Position numbers and translations under genes: made by a program. The notes beneath the pieces were generated by a model. It worked only from the letters and a program-made list of their open reading frames with translations. It had not been told where the DNA came from and searched no databases. From an uncultured Muribaculaceae bacterium (GTDB taxonomy: Bacteria; Bacteroidota; Bacteroidia; Bacteroidales; Muribaculaceae), in the NCBI GenBank assembly GCA_910578095.1, contig CAJTOZ010000030.1, positions 1 to 29,839 on the forward strand: a stretch of DNA of 29,839 nt. The letters are read 5' to 3'. Below are positions 16,084 to 23,688 of the stretch, one piece after another. Position 1 is the stretch's first letter. Every line of letters begins with the position of its first letter.

Positions 16084-16997
16084 TTCACTTGAAAGCGCGT
16101 CTGCGCACCGCCTACAACTATGCCCACAGCCGCTGGGGCGACAGTATTTACAACATCGGGATAATACCCTTCCCTCACGACCTGCCGAACACGGCTAAAC
16201 TGCCGCCGGTGAAATGGCTGCGCCACAGCTATACCGACCGTTGGTTTGCCGACCCGTTCATCGTGGATGCCGACGACACAACCTTCACAATATTCGTGGA
16301 AACGTATTTCTATGGTGTGCGCAAGGGTGCCATCGGACGTATCAAGGCATCGCGGGAGGATTTCCGCCTGCTCGAGTACAATACCATACTCGAACTGCCC
16401 ACCCATCTGTCCTTCCCGGCATGGTTCAAACGAAACGGGGAGATTTACGTGTATCCGGAAAATTCCCGCAGCGGACGGCTCAACCTGTATCGCTATGACG
16501 CCGCGGCAGACCGTCTCATTGCAGTAGATATTCTGGCCGATGAGCCACTGACCGATGCCGTGATAATACCGCTTGCCGACAAGCGTTTCATCACTGCCAC
16601 CACCTCCACAGATCCCAATGGGGATGTGTGCAGCATATTGGCCGGAGGCGGCGATGGAGAGCCATTTGCGCCACTGACCACCTTGCGCATGACCGACAAC
16701 ACTGCCCGCGGGGCCGGACTGCCATTCGAGCACAACGGCACGCTGTACCGTCCGGCGCAGGTGTGCAACGGTGCCTATGGCATAGGTGTGGCTCTCCAAG
16801 CCGTGACGGAAGCTCCCGATGGCGCCCCGGCGCTGGACGAACGCTGTCGGTATATGGTGTACGACAAACGCTACAACGCCGGTTTCCATACGTTCAATCG
16901 CTTCGGCGATACGGTTGTTGTAGACGGCTATTACTATCCCACCGGCCCGGGAACCACATTGTTCAAATATCTTCAAAAACTATTTTTTAAGGCATGA
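16080..16997 (+). CDS. Beta-propeller glycosidase/GINT1-N-like protein
   Basis: 305 residues without signal peptide. RWFADPFIVDADDTTFTIFV (about residue 55), then HLSFPAWFKRNGEIYVYPEN, LNLYRYD, and LPFEHNGTLYRPAQVC, look like successive blades of a five-bladed propeller related to GH43/GH32 enzymes and to the N-terminal domain of plant GINT1-type glycosyltransferases. Such proteins occur in bacterial polysaccharide loci beside formyl- or glycosyltransferases; their reaction is not settled. Both ends make ATGA overlaps with its neighbours. It might be a glycosyltransferase accessory or a sugar-modifying enzyme. Confidence 0.65.
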   Translation: MIHLKARLRTAYNYAHSRWGDSIYNIGIIPFPHDLPNTAKLPPVKWLRHSYTDRWFADPFIVDADDTTFTIFVETYFYGVRKGAIGRIKASREDFRLLEYNTILELPTHLSFPAWFKRNGEIYVYPENSRSGRLNLYRYDAAADRLIAVDILADEPLTDAVIIPLADKRFITATTSTDPNGDVCSILAGGGDGEPFAPLTTLRMTDNTARGAGLPFEHNGTLYRPAQVCNGAYGIGVALQAVTEAPDGAPALDERCRYMVYDKRYNAGFHTFNRFGDTVVVDGYYYPTGPGTTLFKYLQKLFFKA

Positions 16998-18205
16998 ACA
17001 TCCTGTTTTCCTGCGATGAATATCCTCCCGCACGAACGGGTGGAATAGGTACGGTCACGAAAATTGTAGCTGAAGGTCTTGCTGCCCGCGGCCACAATGT
17101 CTATGTGGTGAGTTGTTGTATGCCGGGCCATGGGCTACCGGCATGTACTGTGAACCGAGGGGTTACGATCTATCGTCTCACATGTTTCCGCGGTTTGGGA
17201 CCCATTGTCAATAATGCTCGCATCTCCACAGCGCTAAACCGTTTCGGGCTACTTGCCACGCGGGCCGGAAGAGAGTTGCGGCGTCTGCACGGATTCATGG
17301 AGAAGCTTATAGCCACGCATTCCATTGATATTGTGGAGATGCCCGACTATATAATGTTCACTCCATACTATTCGTCAAAGAAGCGAGTTAAATTTATACC
17401 GTTCTCAGTCCCTACGGTGGCCCGTGTGCATGGCTCCAAGTCGTTCCTGTCCTACTATAAAACCGGTCACATTCCAAAACTGAGCCGTGCAAACGACATT
17501 GATTTCTTCTCCGCGGTCAGCGGAATATCCGCAGTCAGCGGATTTTCGGCCCGTTTTTTGAGCGAGCATCTGGGGGTAGAGGCGCCCGTGGAGGTGATAT
17601 ACAATCCTCTCGACATGCATCAGGTGGATGCTGCTATGCGCAGGGCGGAACCATATCGGGGAGGCCATCCGTTCATTCTTTTCTTCGGAAAAATAGTGGA
17701 AACAAAGGGGGCCTTTTCTATTCTGAAAGCATTCAATGAATTCAGCCGTTCCTATCCCGACTATGAACTTCTTTTGGCCGGTGGTGGTGAGATAGATTAC
17801 GCCCGTACTCTTGTAGAGCCTCATGCCGCACCCAGGGTGCATTTTCTGGGCTATGTGCAGCGCGACAATCTGCTGGGGTATATCCGCGACGCTCAATTCT
17901 GCGTAATACCCTCCTACTACGAGAATTTCTCCATGGCAGCGCTTGAAGTGATGAGCCTTGGCAAGACGCTTGTCTATACACGTGAGACATCGGGCCCGGA
18001 GGTTATTGACGATGGTGTGGACGGCATACTCGTAGACCCGCGTGCTCCCGGGCAGATAGTTGAAAAAATGAAACAACTTGCCGCCGACCCGTCACTGTGC
18101 TCCCGCATGGGGGCTGCAGCGCAAGAAAAAGTCCAGAACAATTTCTCCCTTGACCATATACTCAGGAATTTGGAAACTTTCTATTCAAAATACATACACA
18201 ATTAG
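16994..18205 (+). CDS. GT4-family glycosyltransferase
   Basis: 403 residues in GT-B fold. The N-terminal domain starts with MNILFSCDEYPPARTGGIGT, the Gly-rich acceptor loop, then VAEGLAARGH. The C-terminal domain has FILFFGKIVETKGAFSILKA and the family's E-x7-E motif in YYENFSMAALEVMSLGK (about residues 308-325), which contacts the sugar nucleotide. It would add one sugar to the lipid-linked repeat unit at the cytoplasmic face. It is joined by ATGA to the upstream gene but is followed by a 141-base spacer. Confidence 0.92.
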   Translation: MNILFSCDEYPPARTGGIGTVTKIVAEGLAARGHNVYVVSCCMPGHGLPACTVNRGVTIYRLTCFRGLGPIVNNARISTALNRFGLLATRAGRELRRLHGFMEKLIATHSIDIVEMPDYIMFTPYYSSKKRVKFIPFSVPTVARVHGSKSFLSYYKTGHIPKLSRANDIDFFSAVSGISAVSGFSARFLSEHLGVEAPVEVIYNPLDMHQVDAAMRRAEPYRGGHPFILFFGKIVETKGAFSILKAFNEFSRSYPDYELLLAGGGEIDYARTLVEPHAAPRVHFLGYVQRDNLLGYIRDAQFCVIPSYYENFSMAALEVMSLGKTLVYTRETSGPEVIDDGVDGILVDPRAPGQIVEKMKQLAADPSLCSRMGAAAQEKVQNNFSLDHILRNLETFYSKYIHN

Positions 18206-18346
18206 GATGTGCTTAGGAGGAATAGTCATTTCATGCTTGATTTGTAATTCTCCGAAACTATTTCTATAGCTAATAAAACCACTCTGTATCAACTATTATA
18301 TACTGTTTGTCAAGTTTCTCTTGGCAGCCGATATAGACGCTTTGAC
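18206..18346 (+). other. Gene-poor spacer inside the capsule operon
   Basis: The only sizeable gap among the first half of the operon, AT-rich compared with its flanks. It contains a small 7-bp hairpin (18308-18326) and TACTGTTTG at 18301-18309, which is one base too long for a TAnnTTTG box. A 20-codon frame from the ATG at 18208 has an SD-like GGAGG inside it and no support as a gene. It could mark an old cassette junction or a weak internal promoter. Confidence 0.4.
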
Positions 18347-19411
18347 ATGTCAGATAAAAAAATCCTGATAATAAACCCGCAGCAGTTCGGGCTGAACACG
18401 GATTATGTGATGTATGCCCGCTATCTCGGGCGGCATTTCAAAAGTGTAAGTTATCTTACCATCGACCAGGGATTTCCGCGGCGCGATGAGCCCGGCGTGC
18501 GCTATCATTATGTGCCGCGCTGCCGCGTGAAGCAGCTGTCGTATGCGCTGTTCCTTATCCGTGCCATAGCTATGGCAATGACGTTCCGTGGCACTATCAT
18601 GACATCCAATTTCACAGGGTGTCGCATCCTCAAACGTCTGCTGCCGTGGCGGCGCATGGCTGTGAACATCCGTACCGTCAGTGTGGATCCTGACGAGGGC
18701 CGGGCCGCAGCACGCAACAGGCGTATTTTGGCCGATGTGCAGCCATTCGACCGCATAATCATGATTTCCGACGGTGGTGCGCAGCAGCTTGGCCTCCCCG
18801 AAGCCAAGACCAATATAGTCTCGCTCGGTGCTGATGAGCTGTCGACCGCTGTAAAAAACTACGACTATGCGCGATGTCTTTACATAGGCACCCTTACCGG
18901 CCGGAACATCCTGCAGACCGTGCAAGGATTTCATGCCTACATCAGCGCACCCGGCAGCGATTCACGTGCCACCTACGACATCGTGGGCGATGGTGAGGAA
19001 ATGGCATCCATACGTGCCTATGTTGAGGCTCACTCCCTCGCGGAACGGGTAAGGCTCCACGGCTTCGTGGCTTACGACAAGCTCAAGCCCTTTCTCGACA
19101 GATGCAACGTAGGGGTGAGCTATGTGCCCGTGACGCGCGGATTCATGTATCAGCCGCCCACCAAGACCTTCGAGTACATCAATTCAGGCTTGTGGTGCAT
19201 AGCCACTGCCACAGCGGCCAATGAAGCGGTCGTAACTGCTGAAAACGGCATCATCATAGCCGATACTCCCGAAGCTTTCCGTGAAGCGCTTCTTCGTTTC
19301 GATGCCGTGCGCGGCTCGCTCTCCGACAGTGCCATACGTTCATCCGGCCGTCCATACCTATGGCCGTCAATAATCGACAGTCAATTGATTCCGGCGTTAA
19401 ACAGCTTCTGA
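18347..19411 (+). CDS. GT-B glycosyltransferase (GT4-like, divergent)
   Basis: 354 residues. MSDKKILIINPQQFGLNTDY opens a Rossmann half. YARCLYIGTLTGRNILQTVQGF starts the second half, and YDIVGDGEEMASI with ERVRLHGFVAYDKLKPFLDR is the standard GT4 progression. The donor-site segment reads GFMYQPPTKTFEYINSGLWC, where the usual first Glu of E-x7-E is replaced and only the second is clear; many capsule transferases of this subtype do the same. Acceptor and donor are unknown. It ends one base before the polymerase start. Confidence 0.83.
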   Translation: MSDKKILIINPQQFGLNTDYVMYARYLGRHFKSVSYLTIDQGFPRRDEPGVRYHYVPRCRVKQLSYALFLIRAIAMAMTFRGTIMTSNFTGCRILKRLLPWRRMAVNIRTVSVDPDEGRAAARNRRILADVQPFDRIIMISDGGAQQLGLPEAKTNIVSLGADELSTAVKNYDYARCLYIGTLTGRNILQTVQGFHAYISAPGSDSRATYDIVGDGEEMASIRAYVEAHSLAERVRLHGFVAYDKLKPFLDRCNVGVSYVPVTRGFMYQPPTKTFEYINSGLWCIATATAANEAVVTAENGIIIADTPEAFREALLRFDAVRGSLSDSAIRSSGRPYLWPSIIDSQLIPALNSF

Positions 19412-19412
19412 T

Positions 19413-20789
19413 ATGAGTTACGATTCTTTTTTGAGCATACTCGGCGTGGTGCTGATACCGGTGGCCGTGTGGTGGATGTGGCAGCCGGCATCCCGGACAA
19501 CGCGTGTTCTTGGACTGGTTCTTATCGCATTCTTCGGACAGGGATCTGCCGAACTTGCCGGATTCAATGCCACCATATTGCGCTATCTTTTCGAACTTCC
19601 GCTTGCGGCATGGTATCTATCGCAGGTGCTGCGCGGCGGAATAAAGCACACTCCCGGTGGTAAATGGATGTTGGCGTTCATGATAGCTTCCGTGCCGGCC
19701 ACCTTTTATACGTCGGGCATGATGTATGTGCTGTTTGTGTTGCAGTATATGAACATATTCATGGCGTTCTATTGCTTCTACCATGCTCGTATTCCGGAGC
19801 GTGAGCGCCAATTGCTTGTGCGTCTGACAGTATGGCTATGCGTGAGCCAGTTCTTTGCTGCAGTTCTCAAATTCGGGATTGTGGGTATCATGGAGCCATA
19901 TATCGGGTCAATGTCGTCTCATGCCGGCGGCATCACCACACTTTTCTCCCTGGCCGGTTTCACAGCGTGCCTGCTTGTGTGGTTCTGCTCCCGTCGCAAA
20001 AGCATGCTGTGGATGTGTGTCGGATTCATAATATTCGGTCTTGTGGGCGAGAAGCGTGCGCTGGTGTTTATGATACCGGTGTCCTATTTCATCTGCTTCC
20101 TGATGTATTCCCGTCTGTCGCGCGTGCCCTCGTTGCGTATACTGCGAAACCTCACAGTCGGGATTATTCTCGCCCCGGTACTTTTTTATGTGATGGTGCG
20201 AGTGCATCCGTCGTTCAACCGCGAGCGCAAGGTGTGGGGCGAATTCGATCTGGAATATACGCTCAATTATGCCGACAAGTATAACTCCGGGGCGATGGCA
20301 GGTGATGACAAAATAGGCCGGGCAGAAGCTTTGGGACATTTTCAGAAACATCTATCGCAGGCTCCCACTTTAAATCTGCTTTTCGGCTATGGTACGGGAT
20401 TGCTCGTGCAGTCGGGCTACAACAAGGATATTGGCAGGGGCAAGGGAGGTGTGGAAAAATATGCCCTCAGGCGTTGGGGCATTGGCTATGCCATGAGCAT
20501 TGGATTTCTTTCGATGATAGCACAGGTTGGAGTTATAGGTTTGGCCATGTATCTCATGATATGGATGTCGTGGCTCATAGCTTTATACCGGATGCTGCGG
20601 CGTTCAGGCCGCAACACCGGCAGCCGTGCCGTGCAGATGTGCTACGTGGCGCTTGCATGCGTTGTGTGCTGCATATTTCTTTCCGCGATTTACAATAACG
20701 CGGCGCTCATACTCAACCCTGCGAGCTGCGCCATCATGTTCCTGCTGGCAGAGGCTATGCGTCTTAAACAGAAAACATTGAAACAATGA
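19413..20789 (+). CDS. Wzy-like O-antigen/capsule polymerase
   Basis: 458 residues with about 11-12 membrane segments and one long hydrophilic loop (about residues 265-350) that includes FNRERKVWGEF, the feature expected of Wzy/WaaL-type proteins. Before it lie SSHAGGITTLFSLAGF and GLVGEKRALVFMI, where the EKRA segment resembles the conserved Arg-containing loop of O-antigen polymerases. It would polymerise repeat units on the periplasmic face after the flippase. Such proteins have little sequence conservation, so the call rests on topology and context. Its stop overlaps the next start by ATGA. Confidence 0.8.
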   Translation: MSYDSFLSILGVVLIPVAVWWMWQPASRTTRVLGLVLIAFFGQGSAELAGFNATILRYLFELPLAAWYLSQVLRGGIKHTPGGKWMLAFMIASVPATFYTSGMMYVLFVLQYMNIFMAFYCFYHARIPERERQLLVRLTVWLCVSQFFAAVLKFGIVGIMEPYIGSMSSHAGGITTLFSLAGFTACLLVWFCSRRKSMLWMCVGFIIFGLVGEKRALVFMIPVSYFICFLMYSRLSRVPSLRILRNLTVGIILAPVLFYVMVRVHPSFNRERKVWGEFDLEYTLNYADKYNSGAMAGDDKIGRAEALGHFQKHLSQAPTLNLLFGYGTGLLVQSGYNKDIGRGKGGVEKYALRRWGIGYAMSIGFLSMIAQVGVIGLAMYLMIWMSWLIALYRMLRRSGRNTGSRAVQMCYVALACVVCCIFLSAIYNNAALILNPASCAIMFLLAEAMRLKQKTLKQ

Positions 20790-21481
20790 AATATATCACC
20801 GTACTGTTCAAAAAGCACAAGAAGCATGTACCTGCCGCCCTGCGCGGTACATTTATCGGCGAGTTGCGTCGCTATGGCATAATGATATTCCTTTCGGCAT
20901 GGATTTTTCAGGGAATCCTTATCATGAACTGGCGCGAAGCCGTAGTGAAGGTTGGCTTCACTGCCGTATTCGCTGCAGCCTTCTGGTCACTCGGCATGGC
21001 GATTGTGCCTGCTGTGCTCATAGCCCACACGCTCAATTTTGCGTTCAACGGCCAACTGTACGCCATGTACACGCACATGGGCGCCACCCACGTCACTGCC
21101 CGCCACTTTCTTGAAGAAACCGAGCGCGCATCGCGCCAGTGTCGCCGACGCTCCTATATAGACGCCGCGATAGCCTACGGCTCGCTGTCGCGCGGATGCT
21201 TCAAATCCACGTCCGATATCGACCTGCGCCTTGTGCCTGCCGGCTCGGAATGGAGCTGGTGGCGCGCGGTGTTCTACGCGCTGTGGATGCGCTGCGAGGC
21301 TTTTGTGCGCCATTATCCGCTCGACCTTTATGTGTACAGTGGCCCTGTGTGTGCCCGCCGCATGCGCAGCGATGAGCTTCCCATAATGCTTGCCGAGCGC
21401 GATGGCTGCATGCGCTCCATCTATCCCAAGCGCGTTGAGTTCAATGAATTTGTGAAACTTTTCACCGAGCAGAATCTATGA
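20786..21481 (+). CDS. Membrane-anchored minimal nucleotidyltransferase-like protein
   Basis: 231 residues. Two hydrophobic segments occupy about residues 30-52 and 55-80. The soluble half contains AIAYGSLSRGCFKSTSDIDL (about residues 128-147), the GSxxRG...SDIDL signature of the pol-beta-like nucleotidyltransferase fold with the two metal-binding Asp. A later LDLYVY could supply the third acidic residue. Pol-beta-type minimal enzymes usually act on nucleotides, RNA or proteins; a membrane-tied form inside a capsule operon has no function that I know. It sits between the polymerase and the acyltransferases with ATGA overlaps on both sides. Confidence 0.72.
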   Translation: MKYITVLFKKHKKHVPAALRGTFIGELRRYGIMIFLSAWIFQGILIMNWREAVVKVGFTAVFAAAFWSLGMAIVPAVLIAHTLNFAFNGQLYAMYTHMGATHVTARHFLEETERASRQCRRRSYIDAAIAYGSLSRGCFKSTSDIDLRLVPAGSEWSWWRAVFYALWMRCEAFVRHYPLDLYVYSGPVCARRMRSDELPIMLAERDGCMRSIYPKRVEFNEFVKLFTEQNL

Positions 21482-22566
21482 GCACTGCCACAATGGCTCC
21501 GCAAACACAGCGCAAAGATTGGTTCGATCTCGCAAGGGGCATTCTCATGGTAATGCTGTTTGTATATCACAGCGAGGTGTATTACGGCGACGGACACTCC
21601 TGGAGTTTTCTTTTCTCGCCATTCCGCATGGCAGCGTTCTTTATAATAAGCGGTTATTTTTTCTGCCGTGATTGGGATACATTTGATTTCTCGCACAAGA
21701 CGCGACAGGTTGTGCGTGCCATGATTGTGCCATATTTTGTATTCACCATCGTGCTTCTGTTGCCAAAACCAATAATCCATGGAATAAACGCAAAACAAGC
21801 ATTGCTTGATATTCTGCTGTTTCGTGCTTCATGGTTTATCATTGTGATTGCGGTATGTCAACTTGTCTACGGCTACTTTGTACATCGTAAGTGGTCGGTT
21901 TTGAAAGTAGCCATTTTCACGGTACTGATGTTCGTTCTTGGATATTGGTCTGTTTTATGGTATGAGTCTAATCCTGATTGTCTGGTGGACTCTCCTTTTT
22001 TGAATTCGCCTATATACAACAACCGTTTGCCGCTTTGCATCAACATTGTATTGATGATTATGCCATTCTTTTTTGCCGGCATGTTGCTCAGAAAATACGA
22101 ACGATATATACGGTTTATTGCCGATACTAAATGGATGGTGCTTCTTTGTGCGGTTTATCTTATCATCGTGATTACCGACCACTATACGTGGAACAGCGAC
22201 ATTACCATGAATGTGCATATGTATAGAAATGTGGCGTTGGTTTATATATACGCTTTCTTTGGCGCTTGGCTGGTTATGTCCGTGTCAAAAAGAATAGGGC
22301 GTGTTGGTGTGCTTAACTACATAGGTAAGAATTCAATAGTGTTCTATTTCCTCAATGGCGCAATGCTTCAGATTACGGCTGCGATAGTTACGAGGATAAT
22401 GAAATTAGCACCGATAAATAATGGGGGAGGGTATTTTATGACCATCATAGTGGCTCTCGTAGCCTGTGCGGCAACCATCCCGGTGTGCTGGTTCATCAAT
22501 AAGTACCTTCCGCTCATAGTAGGCAAAAAAGAGGCATGGCAACGCTTCCGTCTTTTCTCTCGCTGA
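21478..22566 (+). CDS. Membrane acyltransferase, copy 1 (acyltransferase 3/OafA-like)
   Basis: 362 residues with about ten membrane segments. RKDWFDLARGILMVMLFVYH holds the early conserved Arg and the catalytic-type His, and SPFRMAAFFIISGYFF is the classic second segment of acyltransferase 3 enzymes of the NolL/fucose-O-acetylase sort. They move acetyl groups from the cytoplasm to extracytoplasmic sugars. It is paralogous to the next gene. The segment 21616-21764 differs from 22738-22886 at only two positions, while the middle part diverges. Near its 3' end the sequence GGGGGAGGG (22423-22431) encodes NNGGGYF. GC content looks lower than in the flanking genes, hinting at separate origin. Confidence 0.9.
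   Translation: MSTATMAPQTQRKDWFDLARGILMVMLFVYHSEVYYGDGHSWSFLFSPFRMAAFFIISGYFFCRDWDTFDFSHKTRQVVRAMIVPYFVFTIVLLLPKPIIHGINAKQALLDILLFRASWFIIVIAVCQLVYGYFVHRKWSVLKVAIFTVLMFVLGYWSVLWYESNPDCLVDSPFLNSPIYNNRLPLCINIVLMIMPFFFAGMLLRKYERYIRFIADTKWMVLLCAVYLIIVITDHYTWNSDITMNVHMYRNVALVYIYAFFGAWLVMSVSKRIGRVGVLNYIGKNSIVFYFLNGAMLQITAAIVTRIMKLAPINNGGGYFMTIIVALVACAATIPVCWFINKYLPLIVGKKEAWQRFRLFSR
22423..22431 (+). repeat. Interrupted G-tract in acyltransferase copy 1
   Basis: GGGGGAGGG, in frame, encoding three Gly. The A breaks the run and should make it stable. It is the exact positional equivalent of the G9 tract in copy 2. Confidence 0.85.
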
Positions 22567-22602
22567 CTTTTATATATTTAATCTAAGTATTTTTTTAGTG
22601 AT

Positions 22603-23688
22603 ATGGCTGATATTTCAATGTCAAAGGCGCCTCGCAAAGACTGGTTTGATCTTGCAAGAGGCATCCTTATGGTGATGCTCTTTATCTTTCACAGCGAGGT
22701 GTATTATGGCGACGGACACTCCTGGAGCTTCTTGTTTTCGCCATTCCGCATGGCAGCGTTCTTTATAATAAGCGGTTATTTTTTCTGCCGTGATTGGGAT
22801 ACGTTTGATTTCTCGCACAAAACGCGACAGGTTGTGCGTGCCATGATTGTGCCATATTTTGTATTCACCATCGTGCTTCTGTTGCCCAAACCCATAATTC
22901 ACGGAATAGACGCAAAACAGGCATTACTTGATATTCTGCTGTTCCGTGCATCGTGGTTTATCATAGTGATAGCAGTATGCCAGATGATTTACGCATGGCT
23001 TGTTCGCAAGCATTGGTCGGTGCTTAAAATCACACTTTTCACTGCATTGATGTTTGTAATTGGACATTGGTCCGTACTGCTTTTTGAAACAGAGCCGGAT
23101 TGGCTTATGAACTCAACTGTGCTGTATTCATCGGTATACCCTAATAGGTTTCCGTTGTGTATAAATGTGGTATTGATGGTAATGCCTTTTTTCTTTGCCG
23201 GAATGCTTCTCAGACGCTACGAGCGCTATGTAAGATTTCTCGCAGATACCAAAGGAATGATAGTCATGTGTGGTGTGTATTTGTTTGTCGTAATTGTCGA
23301 CCACAATCTTTGGGACAGCAATATGGGAATGGCTGTACATAGATATAAAAATACAGCACTTATATACGCATACGCATTCCTTGGCTCTTGGATAGTAATG
23401 TCTATAGCTAAAAGAATCGGTCGGGTGCCCGTACTTAACTACATAGGTAAGAATTCAATAGTGTTCTATTTCCTCAATGGCGCGATGCTTCAGATTACAG
23501 CGACGATAGTCACGAGGACAATAAAATTAACACTCGTTAACAATGGGGGGGGGTATTTTATGACTGTCGTAGTGGCACTTATCGCCTGTGCAGCAACCAT
23601 CCCGGTGTGCTGGTTCATCAATAAGTATCTCCCGCTCATAGTAGGCAAAAAAGAGGCATGGCAACGATTCCGTCTTTTCGCGCGCTGA
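22603..23688 (+). CDS. Membrane acyltransferase, copy 2, with in-frame G9 tract
   Basis: 361 residues, same family and layout as the gene before it: RKDWFDLARGILMVMLFIFH, then SPFRMAAFFIISGYFF, and the shared end AWQRFRLFAR. The coding sequence includes an uninterrupted G9 at 23545-23553 (NNGGGYF, about residues 315-321). The present length keeps the frame. With G8 the frame would hit TGA almost at once; with G10 it would stop after about 20 aberrant residues. Either would remove the last membrane segments. It starts 36 bases after copy 1 and ends 31 bases inside the start of the next frame. Likely role: acetylation of the capsule outside the cytoplasm. Confidence 0.9.
   Translation: MADISMSKAPRKDWFDLARGILMVMLFIFHSEVYYGDGHSWSFLFSPFRMAAFFIISGYFFCRDWDTFDFSHKTRQVVRAMIVPYFVFTIVLLLPKPIIHGIDAKQALLDILLFRASWFIIVIAVCQMIYAWLVRKHWSVLKITLFTALMFVIGHWSVLLFETEPDWLMNSTVLYSSVYPNRFPLCINVVLMVMPFFFAGMLLRRYERYVRFLADTKGMIVMCGVYLFVVIVDHNLWDSNMGMAVHRYKNTALIYAYAFLGSWIVMSIAKRIGRVPVLNYIGKNSIVFYFLNGAMLQITATIVTRTIKLTLVNNGGGYFMTVVVALIACAATIPVCWFINKYLPLIVGKKEAWQRFRLFAR
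23545..23553 (+). repeat. Poly-G (G9) tract in acyltransferase copy 2
   Basis: Nine consecutive G, in frame, near the 3' end of the gene. A run this long in a non-repetitive coding region is a candidate slipped-strand contingency site. Confidence 0.8.

Noticed and set aside
18208..18270. 20-codon frame after the GT4 gene
   Set aside because: Too short, no leader signal at the right distance and no recognisable sequence.
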